From Polyangiaceae bacterium (GTDB taxonomy: Bacteria; Myxococcota_A; Polyangia; Polyangiales; Polyangiaceae): a DNA stretch of 49,514 bases. Within the stretch, counting starts at the first letter, position 1; each line of letters opens with the position of its first letter. The notes beneath the pieces were generated by a model that worked only from the letters and a program-made list of their open reading frames with translations, ran no database searches and was not told the DNA's origin. A program made the translations under genes and the position numbers. This document shows, piece after piece, positions 22,658 through 29,930 of this stretch. The DNA is taken from NCBI GenBank assembly GCA_022842465.1, contig JALHPN010000033.1:1-49514 (forward strand), given 5' to 3'.

Positions 22658-22924
22658 TCAGCCCGAGGCCTTCGTCCGGTCCGTCGTCGCGGCGCGCACG
22701 AAGCCGCTCCGTCGCGCGGCCGCGCGGAGCTCGCCCTCCGTGATACCGGCGGACCGCAAGATCCCGTCGAGCATGTCCCGACCGAGTTCCCGGATGTGAG
22801 GGACGAGGACGCGGTTTCGACCCCGCGCCAGCAGCGTCACGGCGCCACCGCGGGTGCAGACCGTGAAGCCGAGGGCGAGGAGGCGCTCGATGCAGACCTC
22901 CCCCGAGAGTGACCCGACGTCCAT
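22658..22924 (-). CDS. HicA/YcfA-like small protein
   Basis: An 88-residue protein with the dsRBD-like fold pattern of HicA/YcfA: IERLLALGFTVCTRGG, then the strand VLVPHIRELGRD, then the helix MLDGILRSAGITEGELRAA. HicA toxins are mRNA interferases paired with HicB. Here the usual catalytic histidine in the GSHH turn is missing (CTRGGAV at 23-29), and no HicB-like gene is adjacent. It may be a non-toxic RNA-binding relative or a decayed toxin. Start ATG 22924 is the first residue giving the family N-terminus; longer upstream frames are Arg/Pro-rich. It is convergent with purL, with 7 nt between them. Confidence 0.65.
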   Translation of the reverse strand: MDVGSLSGEVCIERLLALGFTVCTRGGAVTLLARGRNRVLVPHIRELGRDMLDGILRSAGITEGELRAAARRSGFVRAATTDRTKASG

Positions 22925-23158
22925 GGCGGACACCCCATGCGAGGGCCGTACCCGGGCCCACATGGGCCGGCGATCGCGCGTGGCGGTTCGGTCCATGACG
23001 CGCCGAGCAACGCTGCCGATCCCGCGGATCCGCCCGCTCCAGATCGCCCCACCCGAGACGTCGGGTCCTGCCATCTCGCCACGTGCAGCATCGCGCCGCC
23101 GGGTGCGCTAGACGTGATGCCGCGTCCCGCGGCCCGCCGCGTGGGGCGAGGAGCCACC

Positions 23159-24610
23159 GTGGAGCGAGAGCCAGTGCACGTCGACGTCCTCATCGTGGGC
23201 GCGGGTCTGTCCGGCATCGGCGCCGCGTACCACGTGCAGTCGAGGCTCCCGGGCCTCACGTACGCGGTCGTCGAAGCGCGCGCGTCGCTCGGCGGCACCT
23301 GGGACCTCTTCCGCTATCCGGGCGTCCGCTCGGACTCGGACATGTACACGCTCGGCTACTCCTTCCGCCCGTGGACGAACCCGAAGGCCATCGCCGACGG
23401 CGCCTCCATCCTCGCGTACATCCGCGAGACCGCGGAGGCGTACGGCATCGATCGGCGGATCCGCTTTCGGCGCAAGGTGGAGCGGGTCGACTGGCGGAGC
23501 GACGAGTCCCGCTGGCACGTGCACGTGCGCAACGGCGAGACCGGCGCGCTCGAGCGCTGGAGCTGCCGCTTCCTCTTCACGTGCACGGGGTATTACGACT
23601 ACGCGCGCGGCTACACGCCGGAGCTCCCGGGGCGCGCGCGCTTCGGGGGCCCCGTCGTTCATCCGCAGCACTGGCCGAGCGACCTCGTGTGGGAGGGCAA
23701 GCGCGTCGTCGTCCTCGGCAGCGGCGCGACGGCGGTGACGCTCGTGCCCGAGCTCGCGAAGACCGCCGCGCACGTGACGATGCTCCAGCGATCCCCGACG
23801 TACGTCATGTCGCGGCCGTCGACGGACCCCGTCGCGGACTTCCTCCGCACGCGGCTCTCCGAAGAGGCGGCGTACTCCGCGACGCGGCTCAAGAACGTGT
23901 CGCTCGCGCTCGGCTTCTTCGCCTTCTGCCGCGCGTTCCCCCGGGCGGCCAAGAAGCTCATCGTGGCCGGCGTCACGAAGGAGCTCGGCGGCGCCGCTTC
24001 CGCGCTGCACTTCACGCCGCGGTACGACCCGTGGGACCAGCGGCTCTGCCTCGTCCCCGACAGCGATCTCTTCCGCGCGCTGAACGAGGGCCGAGCGTCC
24101 GTCGTCACGGGGGAGATCCAGACCTTCACCGAGACCGGCCTCCTGCTGAAGGACGGGCGCGCGGTCGAGGCGGACATCGTCGTCACCGCGACGGGGCTCG
24201 AGCTCCTCTTCCTCGGCGGCGCGAGGATGGACATCGACGGCGAGCCCGCCGCGGCGGAGAAGCGGATGGTGTACCGCGGATGCATGCTCGAGGACGTCCC
24301 CAACTTCGCGTTCGCGGTGGGCTACACGAACGCGTCGTGGACGCTCAAGTGCGACCTCGCGAGCACCTACGTGTGCCGCGTGCTCGCGCACCTCGACGCG
24401 AACGGGCTCGCCTGGGCACGGCCCCATCGGAACGCGCCGGTCACGGAGGAGCCGCTCCTCGACTTCACGTCCGGCTACGTCGCCCGCGCGAAGGGCCGCA
24501 TCCCGCCGCAGGGCTCGCGCGCGCCGTGGAAGCTGCACCAGAACTGGTTCCGCGATCGGGTGCTCCTCGGGCGCGGCCGCCTCGACGACGGCGAGCTCTT
24601 GATGGGGTAG
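23159..24610 (+). CDS. Flavin-dependent monooxygenase, Baeyer-Villiger type
   Basis: A 483-residue FAD/NADPH enzyme that would insert one oxygen atom into a carbonyl or soft nucleophile. It has the FAD Rossmann motif [14 protein letters not shown] near the N-terminus, the NADPH motif [15 protein letters not shown], and between them [12 protein letters not shown], an exact match to the Baeyer-Villiger fingerprint FxGxxxHxxxWP. The [23 protein letters not shown] block is typical of this family; the substrate is not predictable. I favour GTG 23159 because GAGGAG lies 5 nt before it; ATG 23117 would add 14 residues. It is followed 10 nt later by an ECF sigma factor gene, so the two are probably co-transcribed. 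Confidence 0.9.
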   Translation: MEREPVHVDVLIVGAGLSGIGAAYHVQSRLPGLTYAVVEARASLGGTWDLFRYPGVRSDSDMYTLGYSFRPWTNPKAIADGASILAYIRETAEAYGIDRRIRFRRKVERVDWRSDESRWHVHVRNGETGALERWSCRFLFTCTGYYDYARGYTPELPGRARFGGPVVHPQHWPSDLVWEGKRVVVLGSGATAVTLVPELAKTAAHVTMLQRSPTYVMSRPSTDPVADFLRTRLSEEAAYSATRLKNVSLALGFFAFCRAFPRAAKKLIVAGVTKELGGAASALHFTPRYDPWDQRLCLVPDSDLFRALNEGRASVVTGEIQTFTETGLLLKDGRAVEADIVVTATGLELLFLGGARMDIDGEPAAAEKRMVYRGCMLEDVPNFAFAVGYTNASWTLKCDLASTYVCRVLAHLDANGLAWARPHRNAPVTEEPLLDFTSGYVARAKGRIPPQGSRAPWKLHQNWFRDRVLLGRGRLDDGELLMG

Positions 24611-24620
24611 AGTTCGCCTC

Positions 24621-25607
24621 ATGCCGGACGTGAAGAGCCTCGAAGCGCATCGCACGGCCATCACGGGTCACTGCTACCGGATGCTCGGCTCCGTCGCGGA
24701 GGCCGACGACGCCGTTCAGGAGACGATGATCCGCGCCTGGAAGAGCATCGACGGGTTCGACGGTCGCGCGCAGCTGCGGACGTGGCTCACGCGCATCGCG
24801 ACGAACGTGTGCCTCGACGCGCTCTCGGACGCGAAGCGAAGGGCGCGTCCGATCGAGGAGGGGCCCGCGGGGACGATCGAGGACGAGCTCGCCTCGCGCC
24901 CCCGAACGCACTGGCTCGAGCCCGTGCCGGACGTCCTCGCGATCCCGGACGACGAGGACCCGTCGCGGCGCGTCGTGCTGCGCGAGAGCATCCGCCTCGC
25001 CTTCGTCGCGGCGCTCCAGCACCTGCCGCCGAAGCAGCGCGCCGCCCTCCTCCTCTCCGAGGTGCTCGGATGGTCGGCGGTGGAGGTCGCGGAGGCGCTC
25101 GAGATCACCGTTCCCGCGATGAACAGCGCGCTCCAGCGCGCGCGCGCGACGCTCGCGGAGCGGGGCATCCGGCAGGAGGACGTGACCGTGGTCTCGGCCG
25201 GCAACGACGTCTCGGGGCGCGGCCTCTCCGACGTGCAGATGAGCCTCGTCGCGCGCTACGTCGAGGCCTTCGAGCGCTACGACATCGACGCGCTCTCGTC
25301 GCTCTGCCGGGAGGACGTGCAGTTCTCGATGCCTCCGCACAGCCTCTGGCTCCAGGGGCCGGAGTCGGTCCGAGGCTGGCTCGGCGGTCGCGGCGCGGCG
25401 TGCCGGGGCTCGAAGCTCGTGCCCGCGCCTGCCAACGGATCGCCCGCCTTCGCGCAGTACAAGCCCAAGGAGGGTGGTGGCCACCACGCGTGGGGGATCG
25501 CCGTCCTCGAGCTCGAGGGCGACAAGATCGTGCGCTGGACGACGTTCCTCGACGTCGAGACCTTGTTCCCCACGTTCGGTCTCCCCCTCGATCTGCCGGC
25601 GGAGTGA
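24621..25607 (+). CDS. ECF sigma factor with SnoaL-like C-terminal domain (SigG/SigX5-like)
   Basis: A sigma-70 family protein of 328 residues. Region 2 is at about 10-75 ([19 protein letters not shown] ... [17 protein letters not shown]), and region 4 at about 130-185 ([20 protein letters not shown] then the HTH in [16 protein letters not shown]). From about residue 205 a SnoaL-like (NTF2 fold) domain follows: [38 protein letters not shown]. This is the SigG/SigX5 architecture, in which the C-terminal domain rather than an anti-sigma factor is thought to modulate activity. No anti-sigma gene is next to it. The flanking FMO and VOC genes are candidate targets. Confidence 0.93.
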   Translation: MPDVKSLEAHRTAITGHCYRMLGSVAEADDAVQETMIRAWKSIDGFDGRAQLRTWLTRIATNVCLDALSDAKRRARPIEEGPAGTIEDELASRPRTHWLEPVPDVLAIPDDEDPSRRVVLRESIRLAFVAALQHLPPKQRAALLLSEVLGWSAVEVAEALEITVPAMNSALQRARATLAERGIRQEDVTVVSAGNDVSGRGLSDVQMSLVARYVEAFERYDIDALSSLCREDVQFSMPPHSLWLQGPESVRGWLGGRGAACRGSKLVPAPANGSPAFAQYKPKEGGGHHAWGIAVLELEGDKIVRWTTFLDVETLFPTFGLPLDLPAE

Positions 25608-25676
25608 CATTTCTCGAGCCCGACCGATGAATCCGGGCGGGGAGGGGAGTCTCTCTCGGGAAACCGGAGGACAGTC

Positions 25677-26117
25677 ATGAACGCCATCAAGAGTCTGAAC
25701 CCGCACCTCTTCTTCGAGGGCCAGGCGGCCGAGGTCATCGCCTTCTACCAGCGCGCGCTCGGCGCCGAGGTGCTCGGCATCACGCACGCCTCCGAAATCC
25801 CGGGCGCGGATCTCTCGCCCGAGCGGAAGAAGCTCGTCGCACACGGCATGCTCCGCCTCGGCGGAGGGGTGCTGATGATCTCGGACGTGCTCATGAACAC
25901 CGAGCCGAGCGGGGAGCAGCACGTCCCGCCGGGCCACGGCGCGGTGCACCTCGAGATCGGGGACGTCCCCTCGCTCGAGAAGATGTTCGCCGCCCTGAGC
26001 GAGGGCGGGCGCGTGACGTGCAACGTCCACGTCGCGTTCTGGGGCGCCACCTACGGGGTGCTCGTCGACAAGTACGGCGTCACCTGGGGCTTCCACTGCG
26101 ACGCGAAGAAGAGCTGA
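25677..26117 (+). CDS. VOC family protein, PhnB-like
   Basis: A 146-residue vicinal oxygen chelate fold protein close to the PhnB-like subgroup. It has the opening NPHLFFEGQAAEVIAFYQRALGAEV, the strand LVAHGMLRLGGGVLMISD, and the second module HLEIGDVPSLEKMFAALSEGG ... YGVLVDKYGVTWGF. Family members include dioxygenases, glyoxalases and antibiotic-binding proteins; this subgroup mostly lacks a known reaction. It sits 69 nt after the sigma factor and 9 nt before another VOC gene, so an operon under that sigma factor is plausible. The GGAGG-containing leader (gaaaccggaggacagtc) supports ATG 25677. Confidence 0.87.
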   Translation: MNAIKSLNPHLFFEGQAAEVIAFYQRALGAEVLGITHASEIPGADLSPERKKLVAHGMLRLGGGVLMISDVLMNTEPSGEQHVPPGHGAVHLEIGDVPSLEKMFAALSEGGRVTCNVHVAFWGATYGVLVDKYGVTWGFHCDAKKS

Positions 26118-26126
26118 GAGGACATC

Positions 26127-26570
26127 ATGAACCCGTCAAAGACCCGGAAGCTCTTCGTCAACGTCGCCGTGAAGGAGCTCGCCCGCTCGAAGGCCTTCTT
26201 CTCCGAGCTCGGCTTCGCGTTCGAGCCGAAGTTCACCGACGAGAAGGCGGCCTGCATGATCCTGTCGACGGAGGCCTGGGTGATGCTGCTCGAGCAGCCG
26301 TTCTTCCAGGGCTTCGTCCCCGCGAAGCGCGAGCTCTGCGACACGAGCAAGGCGACGGAGGCGCTCCTCTGCATCTCCTGCGAGTCGAAGGCCGAGGTCG
26401 ACGCGTTCACCGATCGCGCGCTCGCGATCGGCGCGAAGCCGGCGATGCCGACGATGGACCACGGCTTCATGTACGCGCGGAGCTTCTACGACGTCGACGG
26501 CCACCACTGGGAGATCATGTGGATGGACCCGAAGGCCGCCGCCGAAGGACCGCCGAAGGACGCGAGCTGA
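26127..26570 (+). CDS. VOC family protein, lactoylglutathione-lyase-like
   Basis: A 147-residue VOC-fold protein of a different subgroup from its neighbour: KLFVNVAVKELARSKAFFSELGF, then CMILSTEAWVMLLEQPFF, then the C-terminal metal-region pattern YARSFYDVDGHHWEIMWMDP. This is the group usually annotated as glyoxalase-like or extradiol dioxygenase-like; no substrate can be assigned. It starts 9 nt after the previous stop and is the last gene before the tRNA. Paired VOC genes downstream of SigG-like sigma factors recur in actinobacteria and myxobacteria (general knowledge), consistent with a stress or detoxification regulon. Confidence 0.87.
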   Translation: MNPSKTRKLFVNVAVKELARSKAFFSELGFAFEPKFTDEKAACMILSTEAWVMLLEQPFFQGFVPAKRELCDTSKATEALLCISCESKAEVDAFTDRALAIGAKPAMPTMDHGFMYARSFYDVDGHHWEIMWMDPKAAAEGPPKDAS

Positions 26571-26573
26571 CGC

Positions 26574-26598
26574 TTGACGGGTCGGGCCGCGGTAGGGT
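26574..26598 (+). promoter_or_regulatory. Possible tRNA-Asn promoter
   Basis: TTGACG at 26574-26579 and the GC-tolerant -10-like TAGGGT at 26593-26598 sit just upstream of the tRNA. The spacing of 13 nt is short for a sigma-70 promoter, so this is tentative; a -10 shifted 2-4 nt downstream would be weaker in sequence. Confidence 0.35.
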
Positions 26599-26613
26599 AC
26601 TCACGAGGCCCTT

Positions 26614-26689
26614 TCCAGCTTAGCTCAGTCGGTAGAGCAGGCGGCTGTTAACCGCCGGGTCGTAGGTTCGAGTCCTACAGCTGGAGCCA
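26614..26689 (+). tRNA. tRNA-Asn (anticodon GTT), CCA encoded
   Basis: A full cloverleaf can be drawn. The acceptor TCCAGCT pairs with AGCTGGA (26614-26620 with 26679-26685), followed by discriminator G and encoded CCA (26687-26689). The D stem is GCTC/GAGC, and the anticodon stem GGCGG/CCGCC surrounds loop CTGTTAA with anticodon GTT at 26647-26649. The T stem is GTAGG/CCTAC with loop TTCGAGT. The body is 73 nt without a long variable arm. It marks the left border of the candidate genomic island: a 15-bp sequence starting at its discriminator base is repeated 518 bp downstream. Confidence 0.97.
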
Positions 26690-26700
26690 TTTCTTCCTCC
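26686..26700 (+). repeat. 15-bp direct repeat, copy at tRNA-Asn 3' end
   Basis: The sequence GCCATTTCTTCCTCC begins at the discriminator base of tRNA-Asn and is found again, identical, at 27204-27218. Placement on a tRNA 3' end is typical of attachment-site duplications, but the tRNA part of the repeat is only 4 nt, so chance similarity is not excluded. Confidence 0.5.
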
Positions 26701-26732
26701 TCGCGAACATCGCGAGACGCGTCAGTAAACAG

Positions 26733-26770
26733 CGGCCCCCGAGAGCGATCTCCGGGGCCGTTGCCTTTTC
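26733..26770 (+). terminator. Intrinsic terminator after tRNA-Asn
   Basis: A 12-bp stem with one C-C mismatch: 26733-26744 pairs with 26749-26760 around loop GCGA. It is GC-rich at its base and followed by ttgccttttc, a short T-rich run. It is well placed to end the tRNA transcript. Confidence 0.7.
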
Positions 26771-27193
26771 TCCCCTGAATCCCCGAGGGTTTGCGCGTTC
26801 GCGAGCGTCGCGTGCGCCGGGATGGCGATCGCACTGAGAGCGCCGCGTGCGTGAAGACGAGCGCGTCGAGGGTGCGCGGGACGGCGTTCGCGCTCTCATC
26901 TCGGTCCCGTGGGGAGAGAGAAGCCGAGAAGCGGTTAACAGCCGACCCTCGGTTTCTGGGACCGTGACCGGGCGATCAACTGTCCCGCGCGGGGTGGGAC
27001 TGTTGACCATCGGGGCGCTGTCCCGCGCGAGCGCCGAACGGGCGCCCACGGTGGCCCCTGGCGCGTTGAGCGCGGTGGTCCGGAGCGTGGGCGCGGTCGA
27101 AGGCTGCGGCGCGCGGGTGGGCGCGTTCTGCGCGACGGGCGCGGGACTGCTGAACGCCGGGGCATGGTCCTGAACGCTCGTCCGCCAGCTCGT
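26771..27193. other. Non-coding stretch between terminator and defence operon
   Basis: About 420 bp with no convincing gene on either strand; open frames are short and Arg/Ala-rich. It holds a strong hairpin (26976-27006), a 12-bp repeat ctgtcccgcgcg (26980-26991 and 27019-27030), and a diverged 28-bp repeat (26996-27023 and 27143-27170, 21 of 28 identical by eye). It lies downstream of the leftward operon, so it may hold that operon's 3' end structures or remnants of an attachment region. Confidence 0.5.
26976..27006. repeat. Hairpin-forming inverted repeat downstream of the operon
   Basis: TCAACTGTCCC (26976-26986) and GGGACTGTTGA (26996-27006) are inverted with one mismatch around a 9-nt loop. 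No T run follows on the minus strand, so it is not a classical terminator for the leftward operon. It could be an RNA-stabilising structure or a recombinase- or regulator-binding site. Confidence 0.45.
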
Positions 27194-28258
27194 TCACGGC
27201 CGCGCCATTTCTTCCTCCGGCTGGACCCCTCGCCGGCGCGGAGCTGTGCACGGTTGGACCTGCGGCGGGTGTGCAGGCACGTCGATCTTCAGCGACCACT
27301 TCGGCGGGTACCACTGCGGGATCGGGGCCGCGCGCGGCGTGTACTTCTGCTTGATGCGGGTTCGGCCGGACTCGCCCTCGATCTCCGGGTGCGCCACACG
27401 CGCGTACTTGCTGACCTCGCAGAACACGTTCTGACAGTCGATGAGTTGCAGGTTGCGGCCCCAGAGGCTCTGGAACTTCATGCCGAGCCGCTCGAACTCG
27501 TCGCTCGCGCGCTCAGCCATGACCTGGATGATCTCGGCCTCGCTAAGGCCCGCCACGTCCTTGAAGCACTTGCTGATGCCGTCCCGAGCACCGGGACCTG
27601 CCACGACGAACTCCATCTCGGAGAAGTCGGTGAGCTCGCTGTAGTTGATGTCGATGGCGAACTGGAACGCGAGGAAGTCGCCGAGTGACGGATAGCCGCG
27701 CAGCAGCTCGAACGCTCCTCGAAGCGAGCCCGCCTTCGCGAGCTTCTTCGGCGCCCCGTCGGCCATCATGTGCTCGATGAGCCGGAGGTGGTTTCGATGC
27801 TTGCGCGGGCTGCCGAACGCGGGCGACGGCATGATGTACGCCGCCGAGTAGACGCGCGCTCCTTCCTCGAGCAGCCCGTCGAGCACCTTCGCGTAGGCGT
27901 CGAACGAGAAGTCCTTCCAGCGCAGCGCTCCGAACTTCGCACTCAAGCTCTCCCACGTCTCGATCTTGTTGAAGAGCTTGAAGAGCATCGTGCGAAAGAA
28001 GACCTCCTCGGCCTTTTGCGAGCCCTCGTAGATCACGTGCCGGATCAGGTACTGGCTCACGCGGTCCGACGCTCGGTACGCGTTCGTGAAGCGATGCACG
28101 CTGAGGATCGGGTCCTCGGTCCACGGCGGCGTGGTCCCGAGCACGCGGCGCATGAACATCTCCTGTCGCTCCGAGGCGAAGCGCCAGTACGTGTCGAACA
28201 CAGGCGTCGTCTTGAGCAAACGCCCGCCCGGCAGACGGACCTCGTAGTCCGCTCGCAC
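27194..28258 (-). CDS. HMUDK_hel / aGPT-PPlase family protein (predicted DNA base modification)
   Basis: About 354 residues, of the helical family shared by phage 5-hydroxymethyl-dU DNA kinases and predicted alpha-glutamyl/putrescinyl-thymine pyrophosphorylases. Family blocks are clear: FDTYWRFASERQ, PPWTEDPIL, HRFTNAYRASDRVSQYLIR (55-73), TMLFKLFNKIETWE, the late DCQNVFCEVSKYAR, and the tail PIPQWYPPKW. Phage members modify thymine derivatives in DNA; bacterial members are of unknown role and tend to sit in conflict islands. The start is uncertain: GTG 28258, 2 nt after the TIR gene stop, or GTG 28273 overlapping it. It is the last gene of the operon; its final codons contain the second copy of the 15-bp repeat. 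Confidence 0.78.
   Translation of the reverse strand: MRADYEVRLPGGRLLKTTPVFDTYWRFASERQEMFMRRVLGTTPPWTEDPILSVHRFTNAYRASDRVSQYLIRHVIYEGSQKAEEVFFRTMLFKLFNKIETWESLSAKFGALRWKDFSFDAYAKVLDGLLEEGARVYSAAYIMPSPAFGSPRKHRNHLRLIEHMMADGAPKKLAKAGSLRGAFELLRGYPSLGDFLAFQFAIDINYSELTDFSEMEFVVAGPGARDGISKCFKDVAGLSEAEIIQVMAERASDEFERLGMKFQSLWGRNLQLIDCQNVFCEVSKYARVAHPEIEGESGRTRIKQKYTPRAAPIPQWYPPKWSLKIDVPAHPPQVQPCTAPRRRGVQPEEEMARP
27204..27218 (+). repeat. 15-bp direct repeat, second copy
   Basis: Identical to 26686-26700 (GCCATTTCTTCCTCC). It lies inside the last codons of the leftward operon's final gene. Flanking bases differ on both sides, so the identity is exactly 15 bp. Confidence 0.5.
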
Positions 28259-28260
28259 AC

Positions 28261-28803
28261 TCAGTCGGTCCACGCGGCCCCCGTGCGATTCTTGCCAAAC
28301 GACGATCGGGAGTTGTCGGGCTGCTTCGTGCTCTTCCGCACGTAGGCGTCGTGAATCCAGCCTTGGACCGTCGTCGGGTTGTCGGACCAATTGTAGATGG
28401 TCGCGAACTCGCACTTGATGTTGTCGTAGAGGCGCGGCGGAATGGTGTGCGGGTTGTACTTCGTCGGGTCGGTTCGCGGGTACGTGGGCAGCAAGATCCC
28501 AAGTAGGCCAGAGCGCGGGTTGTTCTCTGTCTGTCGGATCGACGAACCGATCTCCCAGTCGATGTGCTTCCGTTGCCATGTCTCGGCCCCGATCAAGACG
28601 ACTGTGACCGAAGTATCGCGGAGGTACTCGTCGCGGATCTTCTGGCGGATCGTCTCGGCAGGCAGGTTCGAATCGATGTCTCCATCATTCACCGAGCCTG
28701 GGACGAGGACGTCGAAGATGCTGCCAAATCGCTCGAACTTCGTCTTGTACGCCTCGTCGAGCGCGTGGTGATAACTGACGAAGACCTTGTGTCTGTTACT
28801 CAT
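28261..28803 (-). CDS. TIR-like (DUF1863/ThsB-type) protein, second copy
   Basis: A 180-residue single-domain protein of the MTH538/DUF1863 TIR-like family, to which the Thoeris sensor ThsB belongs. It begins KVFVSYHHALDEAYK and has SVNDGDIDSN, IRQKIRDEYLRDTSVTVVLIG, and the predicted catalytic glutamate in ETWQRKHIDWEIGSSIR (Glu84). ThsB-type proteins use NAD+ to make a cyclic or linear ADP-ribose signal after phage sensing. Start ATG 28803 overlaps the MazG gene stop by 4 nt. Its sequence is clearly different from the other small TIR in the operon, suggesting two sensors with different triggers rather than a recent duplication. Confidence 0.85.
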   Translation of the reverse strand: MSNRHKVFVSYHHALDEAYKTKFERFGSIFDVLVPGSVNDGDIDSNLPAETIRQKIRDEYLRDTSVTVVLIGAETWQRKHIDWEIGSSIRQTENNPRSGLLGILLPTYPRTDPTKYNPHTIPPRLYDNIKCEFATIYNWSDNPTTVQGWIHDAYVRKSTKQPDNSRSSFGKNRTGAAWTD

Positions 28804-29930
28804 GGTGCTCCTCGCGAAGTTGACGGCAGCCGCTGCTGGTCGTCCCTCGCAACGTGGGGCGCGTAGGTGAGTTGGCGGGCGCCGAGGTCGACCGTGACGC
28901 GTCCACCCGGACCAGCGCACAACGAGCGAAAGACGCGGTAGCCGTCGAGGATCGCGGTCTCCCACTGCCACAGCGGAACGGTCTCGACCTCGAAGCCCTC
29001 GACGAACTCCTTGACGGTCTTCAGTAGGTCGAGGTCAACGTGGTCGAGCCCGTCGAAGAACTTGAGTTGCTTGGCGCGGCTGAAGACGATCGCAGAGACA
29101 GCCTCCTCGATGATGCCAGCGCGCGCGCCGTCCTGCGCCTCGTCGATCTTCGAGTTGCTCTTGCGCTTCGTTCGCATGAGCGCACGCACGACGGGCGACC
29201 ATCCGAGGTGTACGGCGTAGGCGAAGTGGAAGATGTCGTGGAAGCGGTAGCCGTCGGGGTCCTCGATGTTGTCGGTGAGTCGGTCGCCAAAGTTGATGTC
29301 GTTGCACCGCAGGACGACGGCCTTGTGACTGCCGCGGGCCCGCTCGAGGAAGTCGATCTGGAGCCGTCGGGGGAGCTGCTCCTCCACCGGGAAGGCGTCG
29401 TCGAAGAGGGGCGCGTAGCCCTTCTCGTCGGGCCAGCGACTTCTGGTCTTCGCCGTGTTGCGCTCAGCGGCGTCGCGGAGGCAGACGTCCGCGTCGTTGC
29501 TGATCACCGTCAGCAACGCCCACGTGCGGCCCAGACGTGTCCGCATGTCATCGCTCTTCGATGTGCTGACCGCCGCGAGGACTTCGCCCACTGCCGCACC
29601 GAAGTCGAGGTGCCCCGTGAGCTGAGGCCCGTCTGTGGCCGGAAGCACGACCTTGCCCGGCACGGGCAGTTCTTCGAGCAGGCCGGGCGTGACGACCGCC
29701 GCGAGGCGCACGAAGTACCAGAGGAAGTCGCCGATCTCCTCGACCATCCTCTCGCGATAGACCGGGTAGGCTTCGCGCTCGCGGCGCTTCTTCTTGAGCT
29801 CGGAGACGATGCTCCCAGCCTCACCAATCAAGCCCGCAGCCAGCAGCGCCGCGTGGTCCGACTTGTCCTTGAACTTGTCGGTCTTCGCGGCGAGCGCTGC
29901 GAATTCGAGGAGCCAGCGCTCGTCGTTCAT
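28800..29930 (-). CDS. MazG-like nucleotide pyrophosphohydrolase with C-terminal helical domain
   Basis: A 376-residue protein. Residues about 1-90 carry the MazG-type metal-binding pattern GEAGSIVSE (36-44) and EEIGDFLWY (64-72), expected to hydrolyse NTPs or dNTPs to NMP and PPi. From about residue 190 a second all-alpha domain follows: RCNDINFGDRLTDN, GYRFHDIFHFAYAVHLGWSP, ALMRTKRKS and EEAVSAIVFSRAK. I recall this domain as conserved in long MazG-like proteins of accessory regions, without a known function. Overlaps at both ends are ATGA. In this operon it could remove a modified nucleotide or limit dNTP supply; both are inference. Confidence 0.85.
   Translation of the reverse strand: MNDERWLLEFAALAAKTDKFKDKSDHAALLAAGLIGEAGSIVSELKKKRREREAYPVYRERMVEEIGDFLWYFVRLAAVVTPGLLEELPVPGKVVLPATDGPQLTGHLDFGAAVGEVLAAVSTSKSDDMRTRLGRTWALLTVISNDADVCLRDAAERNTAKTRSRWPDEKGYAPLFDDAFPVEEQLPRRLQIDFLERARGSHKAVVLRCNDINFGDRLTDNIEDPDGYRFHDIFHFAYAVHLGWSPVVRALMRTKRKSNSKIDEAQDGARAGIIEEAVSAIVFSRAKQLKFFDGLDHVDLDLLKTVKEFVEGFEVETVPLWQWETAILDGYRVFRSLCAGPGGRVTVDLGARQLTYAPHVARDDQQRLPSTSRGAP

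Noticed and set aside
26625..26834. A minus-strand frame reading PAVGLEPTTRRLTAAC
   Set aside because: This peptide is the antisense translation of the tRNA-Asn gene, a well-known spurious annotation.
26847..27173. A 108-codon plus-strand frame
   Set aside because: Ala/Gly/Val-rich with no recognisable pattern; it runs through the hairpin and repeat cluster, so non-coding is more likely.
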